A stretch of DNA of 64,000 bases from Spirosoma aureum (GTDB lineage: Bacteria > Bacteroidota > Bacteroidia > Cytophagales > Spirosomataceae): contig NZ_CP050063.1 in NCBI RefSeq assembly GCF_011604685.1, positions 7,109,001 through 7,173,000 of the forward strand. Reading direction: 5' to 3'. The notes below the pieces were generated by a model, which was given only the letters and a program-made list of their open reading frames with translations, had not been told where the DNA came from and did no database searches. Below, piece after piece: positions 1 to 8,513 of this stretch; position 1 is the stretch's first letter, and each line of letters opens with the position of its first letter. The translations under genes were made by a program, and so were the position numbers.

Positions 1-163
1 TCGCCATTGGAATTCAGACAGTCATTCAATTAAAAAATGGCCATCGCTAAAAGCAGCAACCGATTTCAAGCAAATGTCCTCAACCATTAATCGTCAAATT
101 AATCGAGGGTGAGTGAGTACCGCACACGAACGGCGAATGGCGCAAACTCTTTTTGAATCTGAT
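1..163. other. left edge, possible tail of a truncated gene
   Basis: Two plus-strand frames are open from the window edge: one stops at about 48-50 and another at about 110-112. Either could be the 3' end of a gene starting outside the window. Neither gives enough residues to name a family. The long hairpin that follows at 164-238 would suit a gene end here. Confidence 0.25.
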
Positions 164-238
164 ATTTTTAGGCCTTTCGCATAGAGCCGTGCCACGGTTT
201 TGAACCGTGGCACGGCTCTATGCGAAAGGCCTAAAAAT
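164..238. terminator. very long perfect hairpin, probable bidirectional terminator
   Basis: Bases 164-199 are the exact reverse complement of 203-238, a 36 bp perfect stem closed by a TTG loop at 200-202. The arms begin and end with T and A runs, so RNA from either strand would form a stable hairpin followed by U residues. It ends on the stop codon of the minus-strand secreted protein gene. The length is far beyond what termination needs. Part of the core recurs near 60.8 kb. Confidence 0.75.
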
Positions 239-1095
239 TATAAATCGATCTTAATGGGTGCCAGCGAGGGTTTATTAACTTCTCGATTCTGTTCGTTGGC
301 CATCTGCTGATTCACCAAAGGAGAGGGCTGAATGTTATAGACGAACCGGGTATCCTGTCTGCTTATTTTATAGATAAACGGCTTGTTATCAATCTGGACA
401 ATGAGTTGATAGGAATCATAAGGGAGGGCGGATAAATCCAGCTTTCGCATGTACTTATTGTGATTGGTAAACTCCTCGTAGACCTCCCGATTATTTTGAT
501 CAGCCACCAGGATTTTATAGCGCAACCGGTCGGGATTATCCACAATAAGGTACAGTTTACCCGTCGAATTGACATAGGCATGGACTCGATAAGCCGCCAT
601 TGTCGACGAATAATATTGAGATCTATTCGACCGGGCAGTTACTCGGGGTGGAACTGGTTCTACCGGTGTCGGGGGCATGGGTTCGGTTTTGATTCGGTCG
701 GCCAGGAGTTGATTCGCCAGCAGCTGCGCTAATAACTGGTCAAACTGTTTTTGATTTTTCCGGCTGAGTTTGACCCACTTTTCAGGTAGGATTTCTTCAT
801 AAAGGAGCTGTTTATTCGTCCCAAAAAACTGAACCAATGTGCTTCGGGTAGCTGCCTGCGTTTTAAGGCGCCAATAACCTCGGTCGGGATCGGTTCCGGC
901 AGCGATTTCCGGAGTTGTCTGGTCGACTTGAGCATGTCCGGGCTGGGCTTGCAGCAGCAATATGAAAACAGGAATCCATGCAAAACAGGTCCGGCTGAAA
1001 CCTGAAACAAAACAGGCAGAGTGAACAAGCAATTGGCATGAAGTGGTTCGATGGAGTAGCATAGCAGGGAGTTGTTTAACAAACACACAAGTCAA
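238..1095 (-). CDS. secreted protein of unknown function, 285 aa
   Basis: No family was recognised with confidence. A hydrophobic segment ending in AHAQ-like residues near position 55 suggests an N-terminal export signal; a later start at about 1062 would give a more normal signal peptide length. A Q/L-rich stretch and a proline-rich linker at about 125-155 precede a C-terminal domain of about 100 residues. That domain holds the phrase LDLSALPYDSYQL, close to the FDMSTLPYGVYAI phrase in the secreted protein at 61146-61604, so the two appear paralogous. The pattern resembles small beta-sandwich domains of Bacteroidota secreted proteins. The gene ends at the long hairpin, and a ~90 bp repeat lies upstream of its start. 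Confidence 0.7.
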   Translation of the reverse strand: MTCVFVKQLPAMLLHRTTSCQLLVHSACFVSGFSRTCFAWIPVFILLLQAQPGHAQVDQTTPEIAAGTDPDRGYWRLKTQAATRSTLVQFFGTNKQLLYEEILPEKWVKLSRKNQKQFDQLLAQLLANQLLADRIKTEPMPPTPVEPVPPRVTARSNRSQYYSSTMAAYRVHAYVNSTGKLYLIVDNPDRLRYKILVADQNNREVYEEFTNHNKYMRKLDLSALPYDSYQLIVQIDNKPFIYKISRQDTRFVYNIQPSPLVNQQMANEQNREVNKPSLAPIKIDL

Positions 1096-1136
1096 GGTTG
1101 TAGTAGTAGCAAAGCAATTGACTATTTCCGTCAGCG

Positions 1137-1228
1137 ATTTTAGGGGTACGACCCGAAAGCTCCTTCACATGAGAACTTAGGCTTACCCAGCGCAGTTGGC
1201 CGAGAAAATCCGTTGTTGATCGAGCCTT
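1137..1228 (-). repeat. direct repeat copy A, upstream of secreted protein gene
   Basis: This segment and 1565-1657 are imperfect direct repeats, roughly 70 percent identical by eye. Shared blocks include CCTTCACAT, CGCAGTTGG, CGAGAAAAT and CGTTGTTG. Each copy lies upstream of a minus-strand reading frame (ending at 238 and 1251), so a duplicated promoter or leader is the simplest reading. A small RNA is possible. Confidence 0.6.
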
Positions 1229-1250
1229 TGTTTTGCACGGAATGATCAGA

Positions 1251-1445
1251 CTATTCGATTAGCGCGTTTATTCCGATTGGCTGGTCAATGAAAAATTCCT
1301 TCATCACCATTAGCTGCCCGGAAGGATGGTAATAAGCTCGGTAGTACTTGTCTTTTGATTGAAATAAATTTCCTTCTACCGATCGGACTTGCACAGGACT
1401 ACCATTGACAAAAATCCGGATGGGATATTTTCTGGGTTTCGGCAT
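1251..1445 (-). CDS. small basic protein, hypothetical, 64 aa
   Basis: A short ATG-initiated frame encoding a basic N-terminus (MPKPRKYPIRIFVNG) and a compact remainder with several aromatic residues and no membrane segment. No family recognised. It lies between the two copies of a ~90 bp direct repeat, with copy B about 120 bp upstream of its start. The repeat arrangement and protein-like composition favour a real gene, but no conserved motif proves it. Confidence 0.45.
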   Translation of the reverse strand: MPKPRKYPIRIFVNGSPVQVRSVEGNLFQSKDKYYRAYYHPSGQLMVMKEFFIDQPIGINALIE

Positions 1446-1760
1446 AGCTATCTATATTTCTGTTGAGTATTTTTTCATGAACCGTGGCCTGTGCAAGCTC
1501 AGTTGATCATAGTGCGATGAGCCTTGCTGACAACAAATAAATAGATCGGCTCAATAGGTCTTCAGTTTTTTAGACGTACGACCGGCTAGTTCCTTCACAT
1601 AACAGTTTGTGTTCACTCAGCGCAGTTGGTCGAGAAAATTCGTTGTTGGTCGAAGGCTTCCACTGTTGAGGAGCTTACGGACGTTGTTGAGCTAATTAGC
1701 TGGTTTCTAATTAGGAGAGAACGTAAATTTACCCTTTCCCAGTGAAACACATGATGAATA
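1446..1760. other. intergenic region containing repeat copy B
   Basis: This 315 bp gap separates the minus-strand small frame from the plus-strand kinase gene, so it should carry divergent promoters. Apart from the direct repeat at 1565-1657 I see no clear TAnnTTTG box, hairpin or further gene. Confidence 0.4.
1565..1657 (-). repeat. direct repeat copy B
   Basis: Second copy of the sequence at 1137-1228, with the same order of conserved blocks and scattered substitutions. It is upstream of the 64 aa minus-strand frame and about 100 bp upstream of the plus-strand histidine kinase gene. Confidence 0.6.
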
Positions 1761-2807
1761 ATGGCCCGTTTTAGTATGCTTAAGCCTTACCGGGAAATAG
1801 GGGCGCAAGGGCTTTTCTGGCTTGGTTACTTCCTGTTCGAATGGCTCAATACCGGAGCCTATACGGATAATTTCCAGCAAAGCCTTTGTCACATTACATT
1901 GAATTTACCGCTGCTAATAGTTGCAGGCTACTGGCATCTTCTAATTACGGTCCGTCACTTTCTGTTGTCGAATCGCCTGACTGGTTTTTGGATCAGTTTG
2001 ATCGGTGGCTTACTGATTTTCGGCCTGTTCCGGCGTGCCATCAATTATACCTGGTACTATCCCGTCTATTATCCGGAAGGCTTGCTTAAACCTTACTTGT
2101 ACTGGCCTAAAATTCTGGCGGAAGCCGTGCAATTGCATTTAGTGGTTGCCCTCTTTGTGGCGGTGAATCTGGTCCGGCACGCGCTTCACCAGCAGCAGTT
2201 AAGCGAGACCTATCGACGGGAAAAACTCTCGGCCGAATACCGTCTGCTCCAATCGCAGGTTCAGCCCCATTTCTTGTTCAATACGCTCAATAACCTGATA
2301 TCGGTCTCATTACATCAACCGGCCCAGATGCCAAACTTACTCCAGCGATTGGCCGGATTACTCAGCTATCAATTGCATGAAAGCCATCGCCCAACAGTAG
2401 CGATCACCAAAGAACTGGCGTATTTGACGGACTATATTTCGCTGGAACAAATTCGTTACAGAGATCGCCTGGATGTACAGACGAATTTCAGTGAACTGAC
2501 CAATCTGACGAATCTGATGATTCCGCCGATGCTGTTGCTGCCCTTTGTGGAGAATGCTTTTAAGCATGGAGCCGCCCAAACCGAAGAAGCCTGCTGGATT
2601 CAATTGCAGCTCTCGCGAAGTGGTAAGCGCCTGATTTTTTCGGCCGAAAACTCGATACCCGACGGAGTGTCCAGCCCGGTAACAACGGGTTTAGGTTTAA
2701 CTAACCTAAGAAAAAGACTGGACATTCTTTTTCCCGACAACTATGAATTAGTTACACTCCAGGAAGACGGCCAGTTTCTGGCTGTCCTGAAATTTAACGT
2801 AGACTGA
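1761..2807 (+). CDS. LytS/YehU-type sensor histidine kinase
   Basis: Membrane histidine kinase of the His_kinase (PF06580) family. Hydrophobic segments between about residues 15 and 140 suggest four membrane spans with no large extracellular sensor. The phospho-acceptor box QPHFLFNTLNNL puts the histidine at 170. The ATP-binding N box PFVENAFKHG is near 261-270 and the glycine box GLGLTNLRKRL near 310-320. The stop codon overlaps the ATG of the LytTR regulator (TGATG), so the two are translationally coupled and surely form a two-component system. The stimulus cannot be read from the sequence. Confidence 0.95.
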   Translation: MARFSMLKPYREIGAQGLFWLGYFLFEWLNTGAYTDNFQQSLCHITLNLPLLIVAGYWHLLITVRHFLLSNRLTGFWISLIGGLLIFGLFRRAINYTWYYPVYYPEGLLKPYLYWPKILAEAVQLHLVVALFVAVNLVRHALHQQQLSETYRREKLSAEYRLLQSQVQPHFLFNTLNNLISVSLHQPAQMPNLLQRLAGLLSYQLHESHRPTVAITKELAYLTDYISLEQIRYRDRLDVQTNFSELTNLTNLMIPPMLLLPFVENAFKHGAAQTEEACWIQLQLSRSGKRLIFSAENSIPDGVSSPVTTGLGLTNLRKRLDILFPDNYELVTLQEDGQFLAVLKFNVD

Positions 2808-3520
2808 TGGCGATTCGTTGTTTTGTGCTGGATGATGAACCCCTGGCAACTGATTTATTGAAAGATTACATCAGTCGGTTGCCTGATCTGGAACTGGTTG
2901 GTGTTTCCAACAGTCCTACTCAAGCCTTACGAACGTTGCAGCAAATGCCGGTCGATGTGCTTTTTCTGGACATTCAGATGCCCCGGTTGAGTGGATTCGA
3001 TTTACTGCGTCCATTGGGCTACCGGCCGAAAGTGATCTTTACAACGGCTTTTCGGGAGTATGCGCTCGACAGCTATGAATTTGACGTGCTGGATTTTCTG
3101 GTAAAGCCCATTTCGTTCGAGCGGTTCCTCCAGTCAGTTGGCAAAATTTACCGATTTTCGCCAGTGGTTCCTATGCTTGCAGAATCGCCGGAGCCGACCA
3201 AAGCCAGTAAAGACTATCAGTATTTCAAGGTTAACAAAGAGATGGTCAAACTCTTTCTGGAGGATATTTTATGGATCGAAGGACTCAAGGATTACGTAAA
3301 GATTCACACCGTATCGGGCACGTTGGTATCTTATCTGCGAATCAGCTATCTGGAAGAGAAATTGCCTCCGGATCGGTTTGCCCGCATTCATAAATCGTTT
3401 ATTGTAGCACTGGACCATATTCAGGCCGTTAGCGCGACGTATATTCGAATCAATAATGAGGAAATTCCCATTGGTCGAATCTATAAAGCCAAACTGGAGG
3501 AAGTACTCCAGCGAGATTGA
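2807..3520 (+). CDS. LytTR family response regulator
   Basis: Receiver domain (about 1-120) with acidic pocket DDE at 9-11 and phospho-acceptor D55 in LFLDIQMP, and a conserved lysine in LVKP near 105. The C-terminal LytTR DNA-binding domain (about 140-235) contains the typical DILWIEGLKDYVKIHT and RIHKSFIVA phrases. Length 237 aa is normal. Partner of the overlapping upstream kinase. LytTR regulators usually bind paired short repeats near target promoters; the sugar dehydrogenase gene 119 bp downstream is a possible but unproven target. Confidence 0.96.
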   Translation: MAIRCFVLDDEPLATDLLKDYISRLPDLELVGVSNSPTQALRTLQQMPVDVLFLDIQMPRLSGFDLLRPLGYRPKVIFTTAFREYALDSYEFDVLDFLVKPISFERFLQSVGKIYRFSPVVPMLAESPEPTKASKDYQYFKVNKEMVKLFLEDILWIEGLKDYVKIHTVSGTLVSYLRISYLEEKLPPDRFARIHKSFIVALDHIQAVSATYIRINNEEIPIGRIYKAKLEEVLQRD

Positions 3521-3571
3521 TCCTGGCCCTTTGTTTTAAATAAGCCTACTATAATTTGGCGTTGGGCTTCG

Positions 3572-3579
3572 TATGTTTG
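3572..3579 (+). promoter_or_regulatory. possible -7 box for sugar dehydrogenase gene
   Basis: TATGTTTG fits the Bacteroidota -7 consensus TAnnTTTG and lies about 60 bp before the ATG at 3639. No convincing -33 TTG lies at the usual spacing, so this is weak. Confidence 0.3.
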
Positions 3580-3638
3580 TCCAGTCCATTACTAGATAAC
3601 CCCTAATTCACCTTAAATAAGCACAAGAACCGAAAAAA

Positions 3639-4853
3639 ATGAGAACTAGTATTCTACTAACCCTGGCGAGCACCTCGCTAACGTTAGCATCCTTTGGCCA
3701 AACGACGACTGATACCAGAAATTCTCTTCCTCCCGTAGAAACGAAGGAACCAAATTCAGCCTATAAATCTGCATTTCCAGGCCAAACCAGAATTGCAGGG
3801 GTAAAATCAGCTACCAATTACGAAGGGAAGGTATTGACGGAAGCGCTTAAGAGCCCTTGGGGTATTACAAGCCTGCCAGATGGCAGACTGCTCATTACAG
3901 AAAAGGAAGGCACGATGCGCATCGTCACACCAGCGGGTAAAGTTGGAGAAGCCATTACCGGTATTCCGAAAGTTAATCCCTCCGGCCAGGGCGGACTTCT
4001 GGGTATTCGGGTTGATCCAGCTTTCGAGACAAACCGAATGGTATACTGGGTGTTTTCAGAACCCCTTCCTGAGGGAAATCTGACGGCGGTTGCCAAAGGA
4101 AAATTGTCGGCAGATGAAAAAAAGATTGAAGGAGCAACAGTCATTTATCAGGCAAAACCAGCTTACAAAGGTAATCTGCATTACGGCGGACGCATTCTGA
4201 TCGATAAAGATGGCAATCTGCTGATCAGCACAGGAGAGCGTTCGGATAAAGTAACACGCCCGCAGGCTCAATCGCTCAATTCGGGTCTGGGAAAAGTCAT
4301 CCGAATTACCAAAGATGGCAAACCCGCTCCCGGCAATCCATTTGCAGGTCAGGCAGGAGCCAGACCCGAACTGTATTCCTATGGGCATCGTAACGTTCAA
4401 AGCCTTGCTTTTGATCCAGCAACGGGCGACCTGTGGGAAGCTGAATTCGGTCCAAGAGGAGGTGATGAGCTGAATCACATTAAGCCCGGCAAGAATTATG
4501 GCTGGCCGACCATTACTTACGGGATCGAATACAGTGGCGAAAAAGTTGGCGATGCCATTCAGCAAAAAGAAGGACTTGAACAACCCGTTTATTATTGGGA
4601 CCCGGTCGTATCGCCCAGTGGTATGACGTTCTACAATAGCGACCACATCCCTGAATGGAAGAACAACCTTTTTATTGGGACCCTGAGCGGGATGCACATC
4701 CTGCGGCTTATCATTAAAAATGACAAAGTAGTGGGCGAAGAACGGTTATTATCGGCTGACTTTCAGCGTTTCCGCGATATTACTCAGGGTAAGGATGGCG
4801 CCTTGTATGCCATTACAGACCAGGGCAGGCTATATCGAGTCGATAAAAAATAA
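3639..4853 (+). CDS. PQQ-dependent sugar dehydrogenase, secreted
   Basis: 404 aa with an N-terminal signal peptide (cleavage after SFGQ) and a six-bladed propeller of the glucose/sorbosone dehydrogenase family (PF07995). Family hallmarks seen include SPWGITSLPDGRLLITEKEG, a GGLLGIRVDP segment, LHYGGRI, YSYGHRNVQSLAFDP and EFGPRGGDELN. It should oxidise aldose sugars in the periplasm using PQQ and pass electrons to the respiratory chain; no PQQ synthesis genes are in the window, so the cofactor may be imported. It stands alone, followed by a hairpin terminator. Confidence 0.9.
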   Translation: MRTSILLTLASTSLTLASFGQTTTDTRNSLPPVETKEPNSAYKSAFPGQTRIAGVKSATNYEGKVLTEALKSPWGITSLPDGRLLITEKEGTMRIVTPAGKVGEAITGIPKVNPSGQGGLLGIRVDPAFETNRMVYWVFSEPLPEGNLTAVAKGKLSADEKKIEGATVIYQAKPAYKGNLHYGGRILIDKDGNLLISTGERSDKVTRPQAQSLNSGLGKVIRITKDGKPAPGNPFAGQAGARPELYSYGHRNVQSLAFDPATGDLWEAEFGPRGGDELNHIKPGKNYGWPTITYGIEYSGEKVGDAIQQKEGLEQPVYYWDPVVSPSGMTFYNSDHIPEWKNNLFIGTLSGMHILRLIIKNDKVVGEERLLSADFQRFRDITQGKDGALYAITDQGRLYRVDKK

Positions 4854-4915
4854 TGTCGGTCTAAAGCCTTGCAATTCATGGCTACCAGTTGAGACCGTTT
4901 AGCGCGTAGTGGAGT

Positions 4916-4941
4916 GAGGGCAGGTTCTTCAACCTGCCCTC
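4916..4941. terminator. hairpin terminator between convergent genes
   Basis: An 11 bp perfect stem (4916-4926 with 4931-4941) closed by a CTTC tetraloop, followed by CTGCTGTTTT. It lies between the sugar dehydrogenase and the convergent ECF sigma factor gene and could serve both. Confidence 0.7.
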
Positions 4942-5028
4942 TGCTGTTTTGAGAAACGCATCGGCGAACCGTCCTCGCCCTGTAGGTTTTAAGAAATGGC
5001 CATCATATCAACTGTTTTTCAGCCGAAT

Positions 5029-6264
5029 TCAAGAATCGATTAGGCTAGAAATAGTTTTAAGTAGAAGTGCCTTGTCGGCCGAGGATTTGGCGAGCGTCAG
5101 GGCTTTTTCGTACTGTATTAATGCTTTGTTATTATCCAGGTTGGTATACAGATTTCCCAGCAATGAATAATAAAAATAATTGTCCGTGAGCTTTAGTTTC
5201 TCGGCTTCACGTATCGCTTCCTGTTTTCCGTTGGTCTTGGCCAGGGCAAACGTCCGGTTTAAGGCTGCAATGGGTGAGTATTCTAAAATGAGTAGGTGAT
5301 TATAGAGCTGCAATATATTTTCCCACTTTTCAGGGGTATCCTCTTTATGAGTATGCCAATAAGCAATGCCCGCTTCCAAATGATACGTTGATAGTTTTGT
5401 ACCGATCGAAGCCTGGTTTAAATAATACGTGCCCTGGTCAATCAGATCCTGATTCCAGAGGGTTTCGTCCTGATCCTGATAGAGGATAATTTCACCCTGT
5501 TCATTGGTTCGTGCTTCAAAGCGGGACGCGTGAAAACACATCAGGGCAAATAATGCATTAACGGCAGGCTTAGCCGTGGTTTCATTCTCGACCAGCAACT
5601 GCGTTAAACGCATGGCTTCTGCGCACAGATCTTTACGCAGGGGGATGTTTTGAGACGTTGAGTAATAGCCTTCGGAGAACAATAAATACAAGGTTGTCAA
5701 AACCGTTTCCAGTCGGTCATTTATTTCAGATAGAGTTGGTTGCTGAATCTTTATCTGGCTTTCTTTCAGCTTTTCCTTCGCCCGGTTTACGCGTTTATAA
5801 ATAACATCTTTGCTCGTTAAAAAGGCGTCAGCTATTTCCTGAATGCCAAAGCCACAAAGTAAATTGAGAGCAAGGGCAATTTGTGACTCACTGGAAATAC
5901 AAGGATTACAAACCGTAAAGATCATAGCCAATTGGCTGTCGGCAATATTTTTAATGGACAGGTCAAGATCAATTTCTTCGCCCTGCGGTGCATTATAGTT
6001 CAGGTCGGCAGAAAGTTTCTGCTCAAAAAGTGTATTCCGTTTTAGATAATTCCTGGTTTTATTTTTTGCCACAGTATAGAGCCAGCCTGTCGGGTTTTCG
6101 GGCAATCCTTTCAGACTCCACGATTCAGTGGCCGAAAGAAATGTATCACTAACAATATCTTCAGCTTGCTCAATATGTTCAATACCAAATAAATAGCAGA
6201 GCACAGATACTAGTTTTTGGTACTCTGTTCTAAATAAATGGGGCAACAGTTCGTTCGCTTCCAT
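5029..6264 (-). CDS. ECF42-type RNA polymerase sigma factor with C-terminal extension
   Basis: 411 aa, more than twice the size of an ordinary ECF sigma factor. Region 2 lies at about 10-80 (EDIVSDTFLSATESW, LYTVAKNKTRNYLKR) and region 4 at about 110-165 (IQEIADAFLTSKDVIYKRVNRAKEKL). The remaining ~240 residues form the helical, TPR-like extension (DUF6596 type) typical of ECF42 proteins, including the conserved LYLLFSEGYY phrase. In this group the extension is known to govern sigma activity and no anti-sigma factor is needed. The DGPF/YCII gene just upstream on the same strand is the hallmark partner and likely target. Confidence 0.93.
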   Translation of the reverse strand: MEANELLPHLFRTEYQKLVSVLCYLFGIEHIEQAEDIVSDTFLSATESWSLKGLPENPTGWLYTVAKNKTRNYLKRNTLFEQKLSADLNYNAPQGEEIDLDLSIKNIADSQLAMIFTVCNPCISSESQIALALNLLCGFGIQEIADAFLTSKDVIYKRVNRAKEKLKESQIKIQQPTLSEINDRLETVLTTLYLLFSEGYYSTSQNIPLRKDLCAEAMRLTQLLVENETTAKPAVNALFALMCFHASRFEARTNEQGEIILYQDQDETLWNQDLIDQGTYYLNQASIGTKLSTYHLEAGIAYWHTHKEDTPEKWENILQLYNHLLILEYSPIAALNRTFALAKTNGKQEAIREAEKLKLTDNYFYYSLLGNLYTNLDNNKALIQYEKALTLAKSSADKALLLKTISSLIDS

Positions 6265-6319
6265 ACCTATTTGACCACTGTCTTTTTACAAAAGACAGTG
6301 GTCTGTTTAAGTCAATCCA

Positions 6320-6667
6320 TTAGGCAGTTGGCATTGCCATCCGCACTTCCACAACGGCACCCCATTTTAAAACGGGGCAGCCTTTTGCAATTTCGACCGC
6401 TTCGTCATAATCCGATGCCCGAATCAATAACAGTCCCCCAACCGATTCTTTAATTTCAGCATAAGGTCCATTTATTACGGTATTATTTTGCTTTATAACC
6501 CGGCCACCCAGGTCCCAGCGTTTGGGTGGATTAACCAGTTTGTTTTGAGCCGCAATTCCACCGATCCAATCCTGAAACGGCTTGATGGAAGCTTGCATCT
6601 GTTCTGGTGATGGCGTAGCGTCTTTACTGGTCAGATCTCTATGGATTACTATTAAGAATTCGTTCAT
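6320..6667 (-). CDS. YCII/DGPF-domain protein
   Basis: 115 aa protein of the YCII-related (DGPF) superfamily: a ferredoxin-like alpha/beta fold with the phrases INGPYAEIKESVGGLLLI and EIAKGCP typical of DGPF proteins. It lies 55 bp upstream of the ECF42 sigma factor gene on the same strand, the arrangement found for ECF42 systems in many phyla. The biochemical role of the family is unknown; it is usually a target of the adjacent sigma factor. A TATCTTTC sequence on the minus strand about 45 bp upstream is one mismatch from the -7 consensus. Confidence 0.9.
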   Translation of the reverse strand: MNEFLIVIHRDLTSKDATPSPEQMQASIKPFQDWIGGIAAQNKLVNPPKRWDLGGRVIKQNNTVINGPYAEIKESVGGLLLIRASDYDEAVEIAKGCPVLKWGAVVEVRMAMPTA

Positions 6668-6970
6668 GTCAAGTTTTTTTAGCGATAGGAATTCATTAAA
6701 GTCTTATCAAACAGGAAAGATATAAACCGGGTGAACGCATAATTTATGGCCGATTCGGCAAACTATAGATTCACCCGGTTTTATCAGTTTACGTCTTCAC
6801 AAAGATTGGCATAACCAGCCTCCTTACCGGATTGTTCCGATGCGTGGATTAGATAAGTGATCGATCGGTTAATGCTACACCAAAGTAGGATGCCTGTATC
6901 TGGCGGGAATCCGGAGATTCGGTCGAACATTCGGGCAATGCCACCGACGAGTTCGAAAAGCAGGGTTGAA
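6668..6970. other. intergenic region with stem-loop 6724-6781
   Basis: This 303 bp gap lies between the 3' end of the AhpD-like gene and the start of the YCII gene. It contains a 12 bp perfect inverted repeat (6724-6735 with 6770-6781) around a 34 bp loop, which could end the AhpD-like transcript (minus strand, followed by TTTATAT). The rest shows nothing convincing; a 91-codon minus-strand frame here has no family-like features. Confidence 0.45.
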
Positions 6971-7423
6971 TCACCCAAATTGCCCGACTTGATAAGTACC
7001 CGGCGTATTGGGGAAGGCAAGGTTAAAACGGTTCCAGGAGTTGATGCTGGTAACAGCAAGCGTCAGATCGATCAGTTCTTCCTCCGAAAATTGTTCGTTG
7101 GCCTGACTGTACACCTCATCAGGTACATGACACTGGTTTACAGCTTCTGCCCAGGCTAATGCCGCCCTTTCCCGGTCGGTGTAATAGGGCGTTTCGCGCC
7201 AGGCGCTTAAACCATACAACCGTTGTTCGGTTTCGCCTTTGGCCCGTGCATCTTTATAATGCATATCAAGGCAATAAGCACAACCATTCAGTTGTGATAC
7301 CCGGAAATAGACCAGTTCTCTAAGCGCGGGCTCAAGGGGTGATTTTTTCAAATAAACACCCATACCATAAAGTGTTTTCAGGGCACTTTGCCCTTTTTCG
7401 TGGACGTTCAGTCGCTGTTCCAT
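6971..7423 (-). CDS. carboxymuconolactone decarboxylase/AhpD-like peroxidase
   Basis: 150 aa, all-alpha AhpD-like fold. The CxxC pair in NGCAYCLDMHYKDAR (C48, C51, with H55) is the alkylhydroperoxidase active-site signature of the family. The preceding ELVYFRVSQLNGC and the later SINSWNRFNLAFPN segment are typical of the CMD group found in Bacteroidota. It probably acts in peroxide or thiol redox defence; the true reductant is unknown. No partner in the immediate operon. Confidence 0.9.
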   Translation of the reverse strand: MEQRLNVHEKGQSALKTLYGMGVYLKKSPLEPALRELVYFRVSQLNGCAYCLDMHYKDARAKGETEQRLYGLSAWRETPYYTDRERAALAWAEAVNQCHVPDEVYSQANEQFSEEELIDLTLAVTSINSWNRFNLAFPNTPGTYQVGQFG

Positions 7424-7550
7424 TTCGTTGAAAAGTCAATTTGTACACACCAATGACAATCGAGTTTTCTGAATTGGACAATATGGCTAAACTTTTTTTT
7501 CGGTGTGATTGATCAATTGGTTTACGATGCACCTAAGTACCTAAACGAAA

Positions 7551-7605
7551 CGTCTCCTGTGCATTAGCTCTGCTACTGGCAAGTAGAGTTAATGCACAGG
7601 AGACG
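7551..7605. terminator. long hairpin after AMP nucleosidase gene
   Basis: Bases 7551-7565 pair perfectly with 7591-7605 (15 bp), and the inner 25 bases can extend the stem with small bulges. It lies about 40 bp beyond the stop codon of the minus-strand AMP nucleosidase gene. It lacks a clean T run, so it is either a terminator or a transcript-stabilising hairpin. Confidence 0.55.
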
Positions 7606-7646
7606 CAGCAAGGCTCTTTGTTGAGACATTGCAATCCAATCAGGCT

Positions 7647-8417
7647 CTATTCAAACTTTAAATGTTTAACCGAATCGCCGGATGATTCGAGTTCAAGCAG
7701 GGCATCGATCCCAATTTCGAGGTGTTTGTTAACGAATTGCCCGGTTACTCGTTTATCGCTTTCTTCCGTTTTAACCCCTTCTGGCACGAGGGGGTTGTCA
7801 GAAACCAACAGCAATGCTCCGTGCGGGATAGAATTTACGAAACCGACGGTGAAAATAGTGGCGGTTTCCATGTCGATAGCCATCGTCCGAATTTCGCGGA
7901 GGTAGTTTTTAAACTCCTCATCGTGTTCCCAAATACGCCGGTTGGTGGTATAAACCGTACCCGTCCAGTAATCCAGTTCGTATTTTTTTATGGTTGACGA
8001 AACCGCGCGCTGCAATCGAAACGACGGCAATGCCGGAATTTCGGGTCGCATGTAGTCGTTGCTGGTTCCATCGCCACGAATGGCGGCAATGGGCAGAATC
8101 AGGTCGCCAATCTGCGTTTTTTTAAGGCCACCGCATTTTCCTAAAAACAAAACGGCCTTCGGTTCGACAGCCGACAACAGGTCCATAACCGTTGCCGCCA
8201 TGGGGCTGCCCATCCCGAAATTAATGATCGTGATGTTATTGGCCGTTGCCGTTTGCATGGCTCGCCCCATACCAAATATCTCTACGTTAAATTTCTGGGC
8301 AAACAGATCGACGTAATTGATAAAATTGGTCAGCAAAATATACTCACCGAATTGTTCGATTGGGGTGCCCGTATAACGTGGCAACCAGTTCTGGACTATT
8401 TCTTCTTTGGTCTTCAT
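7647..8417 (-). CDS. amn: AMP nucleosidase, short form
   Basis: 256 aa enzyme of the nucleoside phosphorylase fold (PNP_UDP) that splits AMP to adenine and ribose 5-phosphate. Seen: IINFGMGSPMAATVMDLL, FLGKCGGLKKTQIGDLILP, DGTSNDYM and the purine-side motif AIDMETATIFTVGF. It matches the compact Bacteroidota form that lacks the ~220-residue regulatory N-terminus of the enterobacterial enzyme. Divergent from the HsdR_N-domain gene. The start at 8417 is the only ATG giving the conserved N-terminal helix. Confidence 0.93.
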   Translation of the reverse strand: MKTKEEIVQNWLPRYTGTPIEQFGEYILLTNFINYVDLFAQKFNVEIFGMGRAMQTATANNITIINFGMGSPMAATVMDLLSAVEPKAVLFLGKCGGLKKTQIGDLILPIAAIRGDGTSNDYMRPEIPALPSFRLQRAVSSTIKKYELDYWTGTVYTTNRRIWEHDEEFKNYLREIRTMAIDMETATIFTVGFVNSIPHGALLLVSDNPLVPEGVKTEESDKRVTGQFVNKHLEIGIDALLELESSGDSVKHLKFE

Positions 8418-8513
8418 CCTAGTAAACGTGAATGAGTGAAACCGGTGCGCCGGGCCGAAGCAAAAGCAATGATAAAAAGAATATATCTTTTACTCATTCA
8501 CTCTTCCGCCTTT

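Noticed and set aside
4056..4697. 213-codon minus-strand frame inside the sugar dehydrogenase gene
   Set aside because: Antisense shadow of a strongly conserved propeller protein, no promoter or family features.
6784..7059. 91-codon minus-strand frame overlapping the AhpD-like gene end
   Set aside because: It shares 89 bp with a confidently assigned gene in another frame, has no signal, domain or conserved phrase, and its composition is that of a shadow frame.
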